Virus record (IMG/VR): IMGVR_UViG_3300046557_000206
Coordinates: 1 to 20,997 of that record
DNA length: 20,997 nt
Strand: one strand, 5' to 3'
Origin: a virus
Part shown: piece after piece, positions 8,191-13,871 of the stretch
Layout of the letters: each line of letters opens with the position of its first letter
How positions within the stretch are numbered: the stretch's first letter is position 1
Position numbers and translations under genes: made by a program
Notes under the pieces: generated by a model
The model's database searches: none
What the model saw: only the letters and a program-made list of their open reading frames with translations
What the model was told of the DNA's origin: nothing

Positions 8191-8955
8191 TTAAGTTCCA
8201 GGGACGAAATAGGTACCGATTGAGCCTTTAATGGTGGGATCAAACAGCCAGTAAGGACGAATACTCATGTTCAATCCAGGTGCGAAATCTTCGTTGTTTG
8301 ACCAAGCTCCGTTAGCTGTTCTTGAACCCGAAGCAGTAATGGCTACTGGAAGTGTTCGCCAAGTAGCGTCGCGAGAAGTTTGGAAATCGAAGCCCCACTC
8401 CATTGGAGCGTTAGAATTGAACGTAATCGTGAAGTTGCTTCCAACTCCTGTACCTCCGAGTGTAGCAATAGTCCGTACCACTATGCTCCCGTTGAGCAAT
8501 TCAGAGGGCACAGCCGTGTTAATCTCGCCGGCACTCAATCGGTACAAGAATCCTAGGTCGAAGATAGTCAATCCACTTTGCTGAGCTTTCGGTAGAAACT
8601 TAAATTCCTTGTGGTAAGCACTCGCCCTTAAAACGTTTCCTACAGGGTTCAAAGTGCTCTCAACGTATCTTTGGTATCGTTCGAAGTCCGTAATCCATTT
8701 ACATTCAATGTCGTCAGCCGTTAGGCCCGGCGTCACGTCCTCAGGGTGAGTTAGTGTAAACGCCACTACTCCGTTAGCCGCTGACGTGTTAAAGAACTTC
8801 TGATCTACGTAGGCTTTAACTAGTGGGTCGTTGTACCAAGTAGGCTTAGCCTTAAGTAAGAGCCTCTCTTCTGTTCCCCCAATTCGATTCTCGACTACGC
8901 TCCCTCCTGAACCGCTTACAGCCCGACAACAGTTCCTAATTGTAACGTTAACCAC
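8191..8955 (-). CDS. Hypothetical structural-type phage protein
   Basis: 254 residues from GTG 8953-8955, directly against the preceding TAA. Beta-rich composition with segments such as GVVAFTLTHPEDVTPG, SIVVRTIATLGGTG and RDATWRTLPVAITASG; FNSNAPMEWGFDFQ is notable. No catalytic motif, membrane segment or cysteine cluster beyond NCCRA at residues 8-12. Its place between a DNA-packaging-type gene and the fibre genes, and its soluble beta-rich nature, suggest a tail or head-tail component. I do not recognise the family. Confidence 0.7.
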   Translation of the reverse strand: MVNVTIRNCCRAVSGSGGSVVENRIGGTEERLLLKAKPTWYNDPLVKAYVDQKFFNTSAANGVVAFTLTHPEDVTPGLTADDIECKWITDFERYQRYVESTLNPVGNVLRASAYHKEFKFLPKAQQSGLTIFDLGFLYRLSAGEINTAVPSELLNGSIVVRTIATLGGTGVGSNFTITFNSNAPMEWGFDFQTSRDATWRTLPVAITASGSRTANGAWSNNEDFAPGLNMSIRPYWLFDPTIKGSIGTYFVPGT

Positions 8956-9627
8956 TTAATTCAACTCTTTACTTGAGACGTTCAGAATCTTCTCTTCAAG
9001 AAGCGTAGCAATCTCAGTCAACTGCTCTGGCTCTACGTACCTCATCAGGATTTCCATTAGCTGTGCCAGAATCTTGGTGAGGTTAATAACTGTTTCACTC
9101 TCCGGCCTAAAGAGCCCCGTGAACTCGTGAAAGTACTTAATCGCTTGCAAGTCCCCCGCTAACACTAATTTCCCTAAACTGAGTTTCGCTTCTTGTTCTA
9201 GACCCGTGAATCGTTTATCAATTGCTGAATTTAACCGCTTAGCAAAATCCGGGTTCTTTAGCCACTGGTTGTATTCAAGTGTACTAGACCCAATGCTTGT
9301 TAGTTTAGCCTTAACAGTTCTCGCGTCATTGAGATCAAGTAGCAGTTTAATAGCCATCTGCTGCTTAAGACGAATTGCCTGATCCTCTGTACCAAGTTCT
9401 TGAGTTCTATATTTTCCTACAGGGGGCCGGGAATTAATTGGCTCCTCACTTTGCTTAAGCGAGGGTGGGGAGTAATAGGTAGGAAGATTTGCTGATTTTA
9501 GGAGGTTGTTAATTGCGTTTGGGTTTTGATAGATTTGTGCACGGAGGTTTGGAGGAACATTAGTTATCTCCGGGTAACTACCGTGAGTTTCTAAGTGGTG
9601 CTCTAAATACTCCAGAACCTCTAGCAT
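8956..9627 (-). CDS. Putative terminase small subunit / helix-turn-helix DNA-binding protein, first gene of the leftward operon
   Basis: 223 residues, almost all helical. The middle contains LNDARTVKAKLTSIGSS and then YNQWLKNPDFAKRL, a pattern like the helix-turn-helix of small terminases and related phage DNA-binding proteins (phBC6A51-type). The sequence GDLQAIKYFHEFTGLF (about 158-173) matches the GDxxAIKxxxExTG signature common after that domain. A Leu/Glu helix at 180-215 could drive oligomerisation. Small terminases recognise the packaging site and load the large subunit. Here the gene is more than 5 kb from terL. It is the promoter-proximal gene of the leftward operon. Ribosome binding site is weak. 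The assignment is from pattern memory only. Confidence 0.6.
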   Translation of the reverse strand: MLEVLEYLEHHLETHGSYPEITNVPPNLRAQIYQNPNAINNLLKSANLPTYYSPPSLKQSEEPINSRPPVGKYRTQELGTEDQAIRLKQQMAIKLLLDLNDARTVKAKLTSIGSSTLEYNQWLKNPDFAKRLNSAIDKRFTGLEQEAKLSLGKLVLAGDLQAIKYFHEFTGLFRPESETVINLTKILAQLMEILMRYVEPEQLTEIATLLEEKILNVSSKELN

Positions 9628-9748
9628 GTGTCTTAGAGTAGATTAATTAGTTAGCAAGCGAAACTTGGCACTAAAATAAAAAAATTTGTAGAGAAAGAAG
9701 CTTCGCAAGCTTACCGGCGTGGGGTGCAAATCGCGGGGACCAAACTTT

Positions 9749-9956
9749 GTTAGGCGTGCCTAACACGAGCCGTTCATTTGCCTTAATTCGGCTGTTAAGT
9801 AAGCCTAACTTTAGGCATTCATTTGCCTTAATTCGACTGTTAGGAAGGCTTAACGGCGGTTATTCATTTCACCTTATATCCATTATTCGATTGACCTTAT
9901 ATACGTAATTCATTTGACCTTATATCCGCAGTTTCTGGTCGCGCTATATACGTTAA
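9749..9956. repeat. Iteron-like tandem array: 45-base composite repeat and 22-23 base units
   Basis: Three 16-base palindromic elements start exactly 45 bases apart: GTTAGGCGTGCCTAAC (9749), GTTAAGTAAGCCTAAC (9794) and GTTAGGAAGGCTTAAC (9839). Between them the sequence TTCATTTGCCTTAATTCG recurs (9773, 9818), then related units TTCATTTCACCTTATATCC (9863), TTCGATTGACCTTATATAC (9886), TTCATTTGACCTTATATCC (9909) and a weaker one at 9932. The unit length of 22-23 bases is about two helical turns. Arrays like this usually bind an initiator or a repressor. Which protein binds here is unknown. Confidence 0.85.
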
Positions 9957-10044
9957 TTCGGCTCATTCCATTGCCGAACCGTTGTGGCACTACGCGAGCG
10001 AGCGCGCATCGCGTGCGCGCCGTTCCGATTCCGAGCCGAGAACC

Positions 10045-10073
10045 TTTCGGGACCATAGTCCTATCCGAATGAT
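10045..10073 (+). promoter_or_regulatory. Weak promoter-like site with CATAGT element
   Basis: GGACCATAGTCC (10050-10061) is nearly palindromic. Its CATAGT lies where it would fall four bases after a -35 in the two stronger CATAGT promoters of this window. The core hexamers here are poor (TTTCGG, spacer 17, AATGAT), so activity would need help or the site may be an operator only. A CCTATGG site in the opposite orientation follows at 10082-10088. It is the best candidate I can find for initiating the 10251-11295 genes. Confidence 0.35.
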
Positions 10074-10250
10074 CCGTTTGGCCTATGGTCAACGGCGACC
10101 GATCGGATTACCTTGGTGAGTGCCGGGCGATAGCACGGGCAGTACGGAGCCCCACTCCGAAAGCGACGGGCAGTCCCCCTGAGAATCGGCGGGACAGTTA
10201 CGGACCTAAAGTCCACCCAACCCAAACCCAAACCGAAAGGGAAACTCACC

Positions 10251-10766
10251 ATGGCAACCGCAGGCAAGACCAAGGTCGGCGGTGAAGTCGTCGTGCCGGA
10301 AGCGATTCCGACCGAGACGACCGAACCGACCGCCGAGCAGGCAAAGTCCCTAGCGGACCTGAACCTGCTTCTCGCCTCGCTCATCACTCTCAGCGTTACT
10401 GCTGCCAGCGATGAACAGAGGGCAGCGCTTCGGAAGGCAGTCGATGCCTACCTGAGCGAGTGCAAGGCAACGTTCTTCTCGCTTCGTCTGACCGCTTCGG
10501 CGGATTACGACAAGGCGACCGAAGGATTCGCCAAGACTTACGAAACGGCGGTTAAGCCGCTTCGTGAGGCTTACGAGAAGGCTTGCGAGCCCTTCGCCAA
10601 AGCCTACGACGAGGCTTGCAAGCCGTTCCAAGGCTTGCTCGCTGGAGCGAAGGAAGCGAAGGACCTGCACGACACCATCGTGACCCTACTAGGCAAGCGG
10701 GACGGATACGGAGACCTCGAACTCCTCCCCGTCCCGAAGGGTAGGGTCCCGAAGGCGAAGGCCTAA
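10251..10766 (+). CDS. Hypothetical helical protein with 11-residue (hendecad) repeats
   Basis: 171 residues. An Ala/Thr/Glu-rich N-terminus (1-30) is followed by helices. Residues 85-128 contain four consecutive 11-residue repeats: DYDKATEGFAK, TYETAVKPLRE, AYEKACEPFAK and AYDEACKPFQG, consistent with a right-handed or straight coiled coil. The C-terminus is basic (KGRVPKAKA). The ATG is preceded by CGAAAGGGAAACTCACC, the extended ribosome binding site shared by neighbours. The gene is visibly GC-rich compared with both arms. A perfect 11-bp hairpin follows the stop. No function recognised; an oligomeric structural or DNA-coating role is one possibility. Confidence 0.75.
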   Translation: MATAGKTKVGGEVVVPEAIPTETTEPTAEQAKSLADLNLLLASLITLSVTAASDEQRAALRKAVDAYLSECKATFFSLRLTASADYDKATEGFAKTYETAVKPLREAYEKACEPFAKAYDEACKPFQGLLAGAKEAKDLHDTIVTLLGKRDGYGDLELLPVPKGRVPKAKA

Positions 10767-10772
10767 CGGTCC

Positions 10773-10798
10773 GGGAGGGAGGCGAAAGCCTCCCTCCC
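10773..10798 (+). terminator. Strong hairpin with GAAA loop after the hendecad gene
   Basis: GGGAGGGAGGC-GAAA-GCCTCCCTCCC forms a perfect 11-bp stem with a GNRA tetraloop, six bases after the stop codon. No T-run follows, so it may be a U-less terminator, a partial attenuator or an RNA-stabilising 3' end separating expression levels of adjacent genes. Confidence 0.6.
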
Positions 10799-10839
10799 AC
10801 CTTCGGCAGCAAGACCACCCACCTACCGAAAGGGAAACG

Positions 10840-11046
10840 ATGCCAGCACTAGTACCAGGTACCGACTGGTACCGTTACGTATCCAAGGCTTACGATCGCC
10901 TCTCGCTTGCGGATCTCCGTTCGCTTTGGCGAGAAGAGGGAGGAGCCTTGCCAGTCGCCGAACGGGTCATCCTCATGAGTGTCTACGCTCGGAAGATGAA
11001 TGGCCGAGCTCAACTACTCGGACCCGCCGGTTATCCGAAGGCTTAA
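10840..11046 (+). CDS. Small hypothetical protein in GC-rich block
   Basis: 68 residues. TDWYRYVSKAYDRLSLADLRSLWREEGG is followed by a helix (ALPVAERVILMSVYARKMN). It is soluble and mildly basic. The segment ADLRSLWREEGGALPVAERV looks helical and could be a small DNA- or protein-binding bundle, but no domain is recognised. The start is set by CGAAAGGGAAACG directly upstream, the same leader as in the flanking genes. It stands alone between two hairpins. Confidence 0.65.
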   Translation: MPALVPGTDWYRYVSKAYDRLSLADLRSLWREEGGALPVAERVILMSVYARKMNGRAQLLGPAGYPKA

Positions 11047-11103
11047 GTCTTTCGTCCTGAGCATGACGCTAAACCGCTCACCACACCAACCGAAAGGGAA
11101 CCC

Positions 11104-11295
11104 ATGACAATGGCACTCACAACCGCGATCGTTACGCTCAAAGCGGAGATTGCGATGCACGGCCCGAAGGTGGAGAAGCTCCACCGGGACTACCTGGCAG
11201 CGGCGAAGGAACAGCACTCTCGCATAACGCTGCTGGCGATTCTGACGGAGCGTCGGAAGGAAGATGCCTGGCAGCGTTACGGGCTCGGCGAGTGA
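11104..11295 (+). CDS. Small helical hypothetical protein in GC-rich block
   Basis: 63 residues, predicted to be a helical hairpin: TTAIVTLKAEIAMHGPKVEKLHRDYL then AAAKEQHSRITLLAILTERRKEDAWQRY. Charged heptad-like pattern suggests a coiled coil. The ATG follows CCGAAAGGGAACCC. A second ATG three codons in is a less favoured start. The coding stretch ends 10 bases before a GAAA-loop hairpin. No function recognised. Confidence 0.6.
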   Translation: MTMALTTAIVTLKAEIAMHGPKVEKLHRDYLAAAKEQHSRITLLAILTERRKEDAWQRYGLGE

Positions 11296-11305
11296 AGCGC
11301 AGCGA

Positions 11306-11331
11306 GGAGTCTGGCCGAAAGGTCAGGCTCC
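11306..11331 (+). terminator. Hairpin with GAAA loop after the GC-rich gene block
   Basis: GGAGTCTGGCC-GAAA-GGTCAGGCTCC makes an 11-bp stem with two G-T wobbles and a GNRA loop, 10 bases after the stop of the third small gene. It matches the architecture of the hairpin at 10773-10798 but has different sequence, implying selected structure. No T-run follows. Confidence 0.55.
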
Positions 11332-11391
11332 GGGCTGGCGCCCGCGTCGCAACATTTGGCCTCGCATTCTCGCATTCTATCTTTACAATCT

Positions 11392-11421
11392 TTAGTAATA
11401 GCGTTACTTAGTAATAGCGTT
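11392..11421 (+). repeat. Tandem 14-base motif, left copy pair
   Basis: TTAGTAATAGCGTT occurs at 11392-11405 and again at 11408-11421 (16-base period), followed by CTTTA. The same pair occurs in inverted orientation at 12807-12836, on the other side of the helix-turn-helix gene. Likely binding sites, or ends of a small DNA unit. Confidence 0.8.
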
Positions 11422-11704
11422 CTTTATCTAAGCCGCCGTGTTCCACGAGTCGCATTCATTTAGCCTTTTAATAGCTTGAGCTAAACTCAGATTGTTTAAT
11501 TGTCTGGGTCTTAACTCGGCGCCGGGCTTGCGCCGGTCGCATTCCATTCGTTCTATAAGTCAGACTTTAGATTAGCAGCGCTTTATAGGGCTTTTTACTC
11601 TTGGCGCTATGTAACTCTCTCTACAGGGCGGCGTTAACTATCTGTGGGCATTACCTATGCACGCTCGATTATTAGGTGCCTCATCACGCATAATTTCGAG
11701 ACTA

Positions 11705-11743
11705 ACTTGAACCCCCTTGCTTCTTCGAAGCAGGGGTTCAAGT
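11705..11743. repeat. Long inverted repeat / hairpin
   Basis: ACTTGAACCCC...TGCTTC on the left pairs with GAAGCA...GGGGTTCAAGT on the right: 17 bp interrupted by one 2-base bulge, with a TTC loop. It lies about 145 bases upstream of the leaderless promoter. It could be a bidirectional terminator that insulates that promoter, or part of a structured RNA. The GGGGTTCAAGTC part resembles a tRNA T-arm but no tRNA folds around it. Confidence 0.6.
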
Positions 11744-11889
11744 CTAGGGCAAGTCTTTGTGCATAGCATACATACGCTGACCTGGCCTTATGCGCCCTAT
11801 GCGCCGAGGCGCTATGCACGCATAGGAATAGCGAGAACGTGCATATAAATACCGTCACTTACTTAGATCGACCAACTATGCCAAACCCC

Positions 11890-11919
11890 TTGACAGACCA
11901 TAGTCCGCTCCCTTATAAT
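11890..11919 (+). promoter_or_regulatory. Consensus -35/-10 promoter, predicted leaderless start
   Basis: TTGACA (11890-11895), 18-base spacer, TATAAT (11914-11919): both hexamers are perfect. The first base of the ATG at 11927 is 8 bases beyond the end of the -10, the usual distance to the transcription start, so the mRNA should begin at or next to the start codon. The spacer holds CATAGT (11899-11904) and ACTATG lies upstream (11875-11880), a dyad with the same spacing as at the 18630 promoter. Confidence 0.85.
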
Positions 11920-11926
11920 CCGCCCT

Positions 11927-12805
11927 ATGAGCGCCTCCGAAGTCCTACCTAAGTACCCACTTACTACTCTCTCAGCTACTGAATTAGCAACTCGCCTAAA
12001 GAGTCACTTTAGACTCACGTTTGCAATTGATCAACTTGCAGATTTACTGCTAGCACTCGACGGAGCAACAGAGACGGACAAACTGCACACTCAATTGAGT
12101 CTGGCTGAAGCAAGTGGAATTAATCAGAGTACTATTTCGCGTGGGCTAGTACCTCCTAAGTGGCTTTCACAATTCGTGACTGATCTACCAAAGGGACTCA
12201 AATTAAACAGACTAGCTTTAGATAACCTGCTAGTGACTTCGAAAGGCGGCCCTGTAGAAAGAATTAAGACCACGAGAACGGTATCAATCAACGATCGGCG
12301 ACAAACTACGGATAAGGGTTACTTCGTATTGAGAGTAATTCCTCCAGTTAACCTTCACCCACAACTCCAATCAATTTACGGGAAGGAAGGAATTATTGCA
12401 GATGAGTGGAAGCAATATGTTATGCAAACAGGCCCGCGTCAACTAAATGAGTTAGTGTGCTTTATTAAGTGGGCGCAAGATAATCCTCTAGCAAATCCGT
12501 ATGACTTAGGAATGTTTCCGCCCGATTCATTTGGTAAAGAAGTCTATCAAACAGACCCTCAATTTCGAGTCGCGGAATGGCAAAGCTTTATCCTAGAGAA
12601 CCTAGCTGCTTTATCCATCGAGAAGATACAATTCTACTTCATGCTCTATCTTTGGTTAATGAGCACTAAAGAAATTGCGCCTAATTTCAACAACACGCAT
12701 TACCTAAAGGCTATTGTTGATATTATTCCTCGACAAACGAAAGCACATCTCCAAGCGAACTTCGAGTTCTTTACTTTTCTCGATGAATTCCACTGGAAAG
12801 CTTAA
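11927..12805 (+). CDS. Predicted helix-turn-helix regulator, leaderless; family not recognised
   Basis: 292 residues. Residues 57-80 contain LSLAEASGINQSTISRGL, a good helix-turn-helix pattern (LAEASGI-NQSTISR), preceded by a helical N-terminal region. The C-terminal two thirds (about 120-292) is a soluble domain rich in Trp, Phe and Asp (FIKWAQDNPLANPYDL, FYFMLYLWLMSTKEIAPNF) that I cannot place. The start is ATG 11927 because the promoter leaves no room for a leader and no ribosome binding site is present. The gene is AT-rich relative to the block on its left. An immunity-type or early repressor that autoregulates through the adjacent dyads is the leading idea; a replication initiator is an alternative. 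No integrase is present to support lysogeny. Confidence 0.75.
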   Translation: MSASEVLPKYPLTTLSATELATRLKSHFRLTFAIDQLADLLLALDGATETDKLHTQLSLAEASGINQSTISRGLVPPKWLSQFVTDLPKGLKLNRLALDNLLVTSKGGPVERIKTTRTVSINDRRQTTDKGYFVLRVIPPVNLHPQLQSIYGKEGIIADEWKQYVMQTGPRQLNELVCFIKWAQDNPLANPYDLGMFPPDSFGKEVYQTDPQFRVAEWQSFILENLAALSIEKIQFYFMLYLWLMSTKEIAPNFNNTHYLKAIVDIIPRQTKAHLQANFEFFTFLDEFHWKA

Positions 12806-12806
12806 G

Positions 12807-12836
12807 AACGCAATTACAAAATAACGCTATTACTAA
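12807..12836 (-). repeat. Tandem 14-base motif, inverted right copy pair
   Basis: Read on the minus strand: TTAGTAATAGCGTT (12823-12836), two bases, then TTTGTAATTGCGTT (12807-12820, 12 of 14 matches), followed by CTTAAG. Same 16-base period and order as 11392-11421, opposite orientation. It lies between the stop of the helix-turn-helix gene and the -35 of the next promoter, where an operator or UP-like element would sit. Confidence 0.8.
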
Positions 12837-12846
12837 AAGAAACTTA

Positions 12847-12876
12847 TTGACACCTTCCATTCCGTCGTGGTACCAT
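12847..12876 (+). promoter_or_regulatory. Promoter of the 12958 gene and helicase operon
   Basis: TTGACA (12847-12852), 18-base spacer, TACCAT (12871-12876), predicted start near 12883. The spacing equals that of the two other promoters on this arm. An ATG at 12883 lies at the predicted +1 and is in frame with the gene, so a leaderless longer form is conceivable, but the strong ribosome binding site at 12945-12953 favours ATG 12958. Confidence 0.75.
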
Positions 12877-12904
12877 TCCCGCATGGAGCCGGACGACGCC
12901 CAAA

Positions 12905-12924
12905 GTGCTTGCAATTGCAAGCAC
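12905..12924. repeat. Perfect 20-base palindrome in a 5' leader
   Basis: GTGCTTGCAATTGCAAGCAC is a perfect palindrome between the predicted transcription start (about 12883) and the ribosome binding site. As DNA it is a good operator for a dimer. As RNA it would fold into an 8-bp stem with an AATT loop and could protect the transcript. Confidence 0.75.
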
Positions 12925-12957
12925 CCGATAACGTCTCCAATACGAAAGGGAAACCAG

Positions 12958-13866
12958 ATGAGTGAGGAAACCGAATCCATTAGGGATAAGGTCGAGGTTG
13001 CAATGGAGTACGGTATCAATATCGTCTCCTTTGTGACGCCGAATACAAGGGATGAGGCTTTCGCCGACGCAATCTTTGCGGCGAATAAACTCCGTGGCGA
13101 ATTGGACTCCGGCGATGAAACTCGCCCGCCTACTGCCACGGAATTCAAGAAGGCTAATGAATTGGACGAGGATGAAACGGCCGAGGTTATGGTCTTTCGT
13201 CAGGAATTGCACGACCTGTTCGTGAAGCATAACGCTTACAACACGACTAAGGTTCTCGCCGAATTCGCTAAGGTTCTCTCGACCGAGGCTAAGGTTTGCG
13301 ATGACGTGCTGGAAATGAATCTCCAGCAGGAATTCAACCTGAATAAGAAAGTTACGCTTGGCAAGAAGCAATTGCACCAGGACTTCATTGTCCTCCGCAA
13401 TCTCATCATCGAGATGGCTAAGACTCTCGGATGGAAGCCGGAAAGCAATGATTGGAAAACCACTATCCCGGCTAAGTCGGCGAATTACGCTGACGAAATG
13501 CCGATGCGTAAGGCTGAAGTTGCTTTCTACTCCCATTCTTATCGGGTCCAGCAGATCAATACCGTGAGGGATGAGAGCGGCGAGGTTATCTCTAGCGAGT
13601 TGGTTAGGGAAAGGGAATTCGAAGCGGGCGAGAACGCAACGTCACTCGCTCACGCTGTTGGACTGCTTCCCTCGCTTACCCGTAAGGGAATCCTTGGCTT
13701 CATCAATGCTTTGTGTGAATCATTCGGCATAGAGGATTTCAAGGCTCTCGGCGAGGATTACAAGTCGGGCCGTCCCGATGAGCCTTCCTTCACGTTCGTT
13801 TACTCGGACGATACCTACTTCAACCTGTTCATTCTCCCGGCCAATACGATCCAGAAGGGTAACTGA
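12958..13866 (+). CDS. Unknown 302-residue protein preceding the SNF2 helicase
   Basis: Starts MSEETESIRDKVEVAMEYG at ATG 12958 after CGAAAGGGAAACCAG; earlier in-frame starts (12847, 12883) lie in the promoter and at its predicted +1. Residues 1-60 are acidic. A long helical section (about 70-165) includes LFVKHNAYNTTKVLAEFAKVL and LNKKVTLGKKQLHQDF. The C-terminal part contains VREREFEAGENATSLAHAVG and ends with a beta-prone segment (SFTFVYSDDTYFNLFILPAN). No Walker, nuclease or zinc motif is visible. It is separated by only 5 bases from the helicase gene, so the two are surely co-expressed and may act together in DNA processing. I do not recognise the family. Confidence 0.8.
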   Translation: MSEETESIRDKVEVAMEYGINIVSFVTPNTRDEAFADAIFAANKLRGELDSGDETRPPTATEFKKANELDEDETAEVMVFRQELHDLFVKHNAYNTTKVLAEFAKVLSTEAKVCDDVLEMNLQQEFNLNKKVTLGKKQLHQDFIVLRNLIIEMAKTLGWKPESNDWKTTIPAKSANYADEMPMRKAEVAFYSHSYRVQQINTVRDESGEVISSELVREREFEAGENATSLAHAVGLLPSLTRKGILGFINALCESFGIEDFKALGEDYKSGRPDEPSFTFVYSDDTYFNLFILPANTIQKGN

Positions 13867-13871
13867 TACCA

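Larger units (their letters stand above)
9628..10250. promoter_or_regulatory. Intergenic control region between divergent gene blocks
   Basis: About 620 bases with no credible gene. The leftward late operon begins on one side and the rightward GC-rich genes on the other. Contents, left to right: an AT-rich stretch with AAAATAAAAAAATTT (about 9672-9687); AAGCTT-CGC-AAGCTT (9698-9712); three palindromes at 9749, 9794 and 9839; 22-23 base tandem units to about 9956; a GC-rich stretch (about 9985-10030); and two oppositely oriented CATAG sites at 10054-10059 and 10082-10087. The rest (10090-10250) is a GC-rich leader with small hairpin potential such as GGAC-CTAAA-GTCC (10202-10214). A replication origin or divergent operator region are both plausible. 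Confidence 0.7.
11296..11926. promoter_or_regulatory. Non-coding regulatory stretch upstream of the helix-turn-helix gene
   Basis: About 630 bases without a supported gene. It holds a GAAA-loop hairpin (11306-11331), several TCGCATTC/TCGCATTCATT elements (near 11362, 11370, 11450, 11539) resembling the left control array, a tandem 14-base motif (11392-11421), a long inverted repeat (11705-11743), a 9-base inverted repeat GTGCATAGC/GCTATGCAC (11759-11767, 11811-11819) enclosing GCGCC-GA-GGCGC (11801-11812), and a near-consensus promoter at 11890-11919. The density of dyads suggests dense protein binding or a structured transcript. Confidence 0.6.

Noticed and set aside
9773-9931. CRISPR-like array
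   Set aside because: Units follow each other without unique spacers and are degenerate; this is an iteron or operator array, and no cas gene is nearby.
11700-11760. tRNA gene suggested by GGGGTTCAAGTC
   Set aside because: The T-arm-like text is one half of a long simple hairpin; acceptor, D and anticodon arms are missing.
11655-11858. 67-residue minus-strand frame in the non-coding stretch
   Set aside because: It covers dyad repeats, has Ala/His/Cys-rich nonsense-like content and no ribosome binding site.
12883-12957. Leaderless N-terminal extension of the 12958 protein from ATG 12883
   Set aside because: The extension would translate the palindrome and the ribosome binding site; the strong site before 12958 and the leader architecture shared with other genes favour the shorter protein, though it is not excluded.
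12844-13536. 230-residue antisense frame opposite the 12958 gene
   Set aside because: It runs through the promoter and leader of the sense gene; the sense gene has a promoter and ribosome binding site, the antisense has neither.
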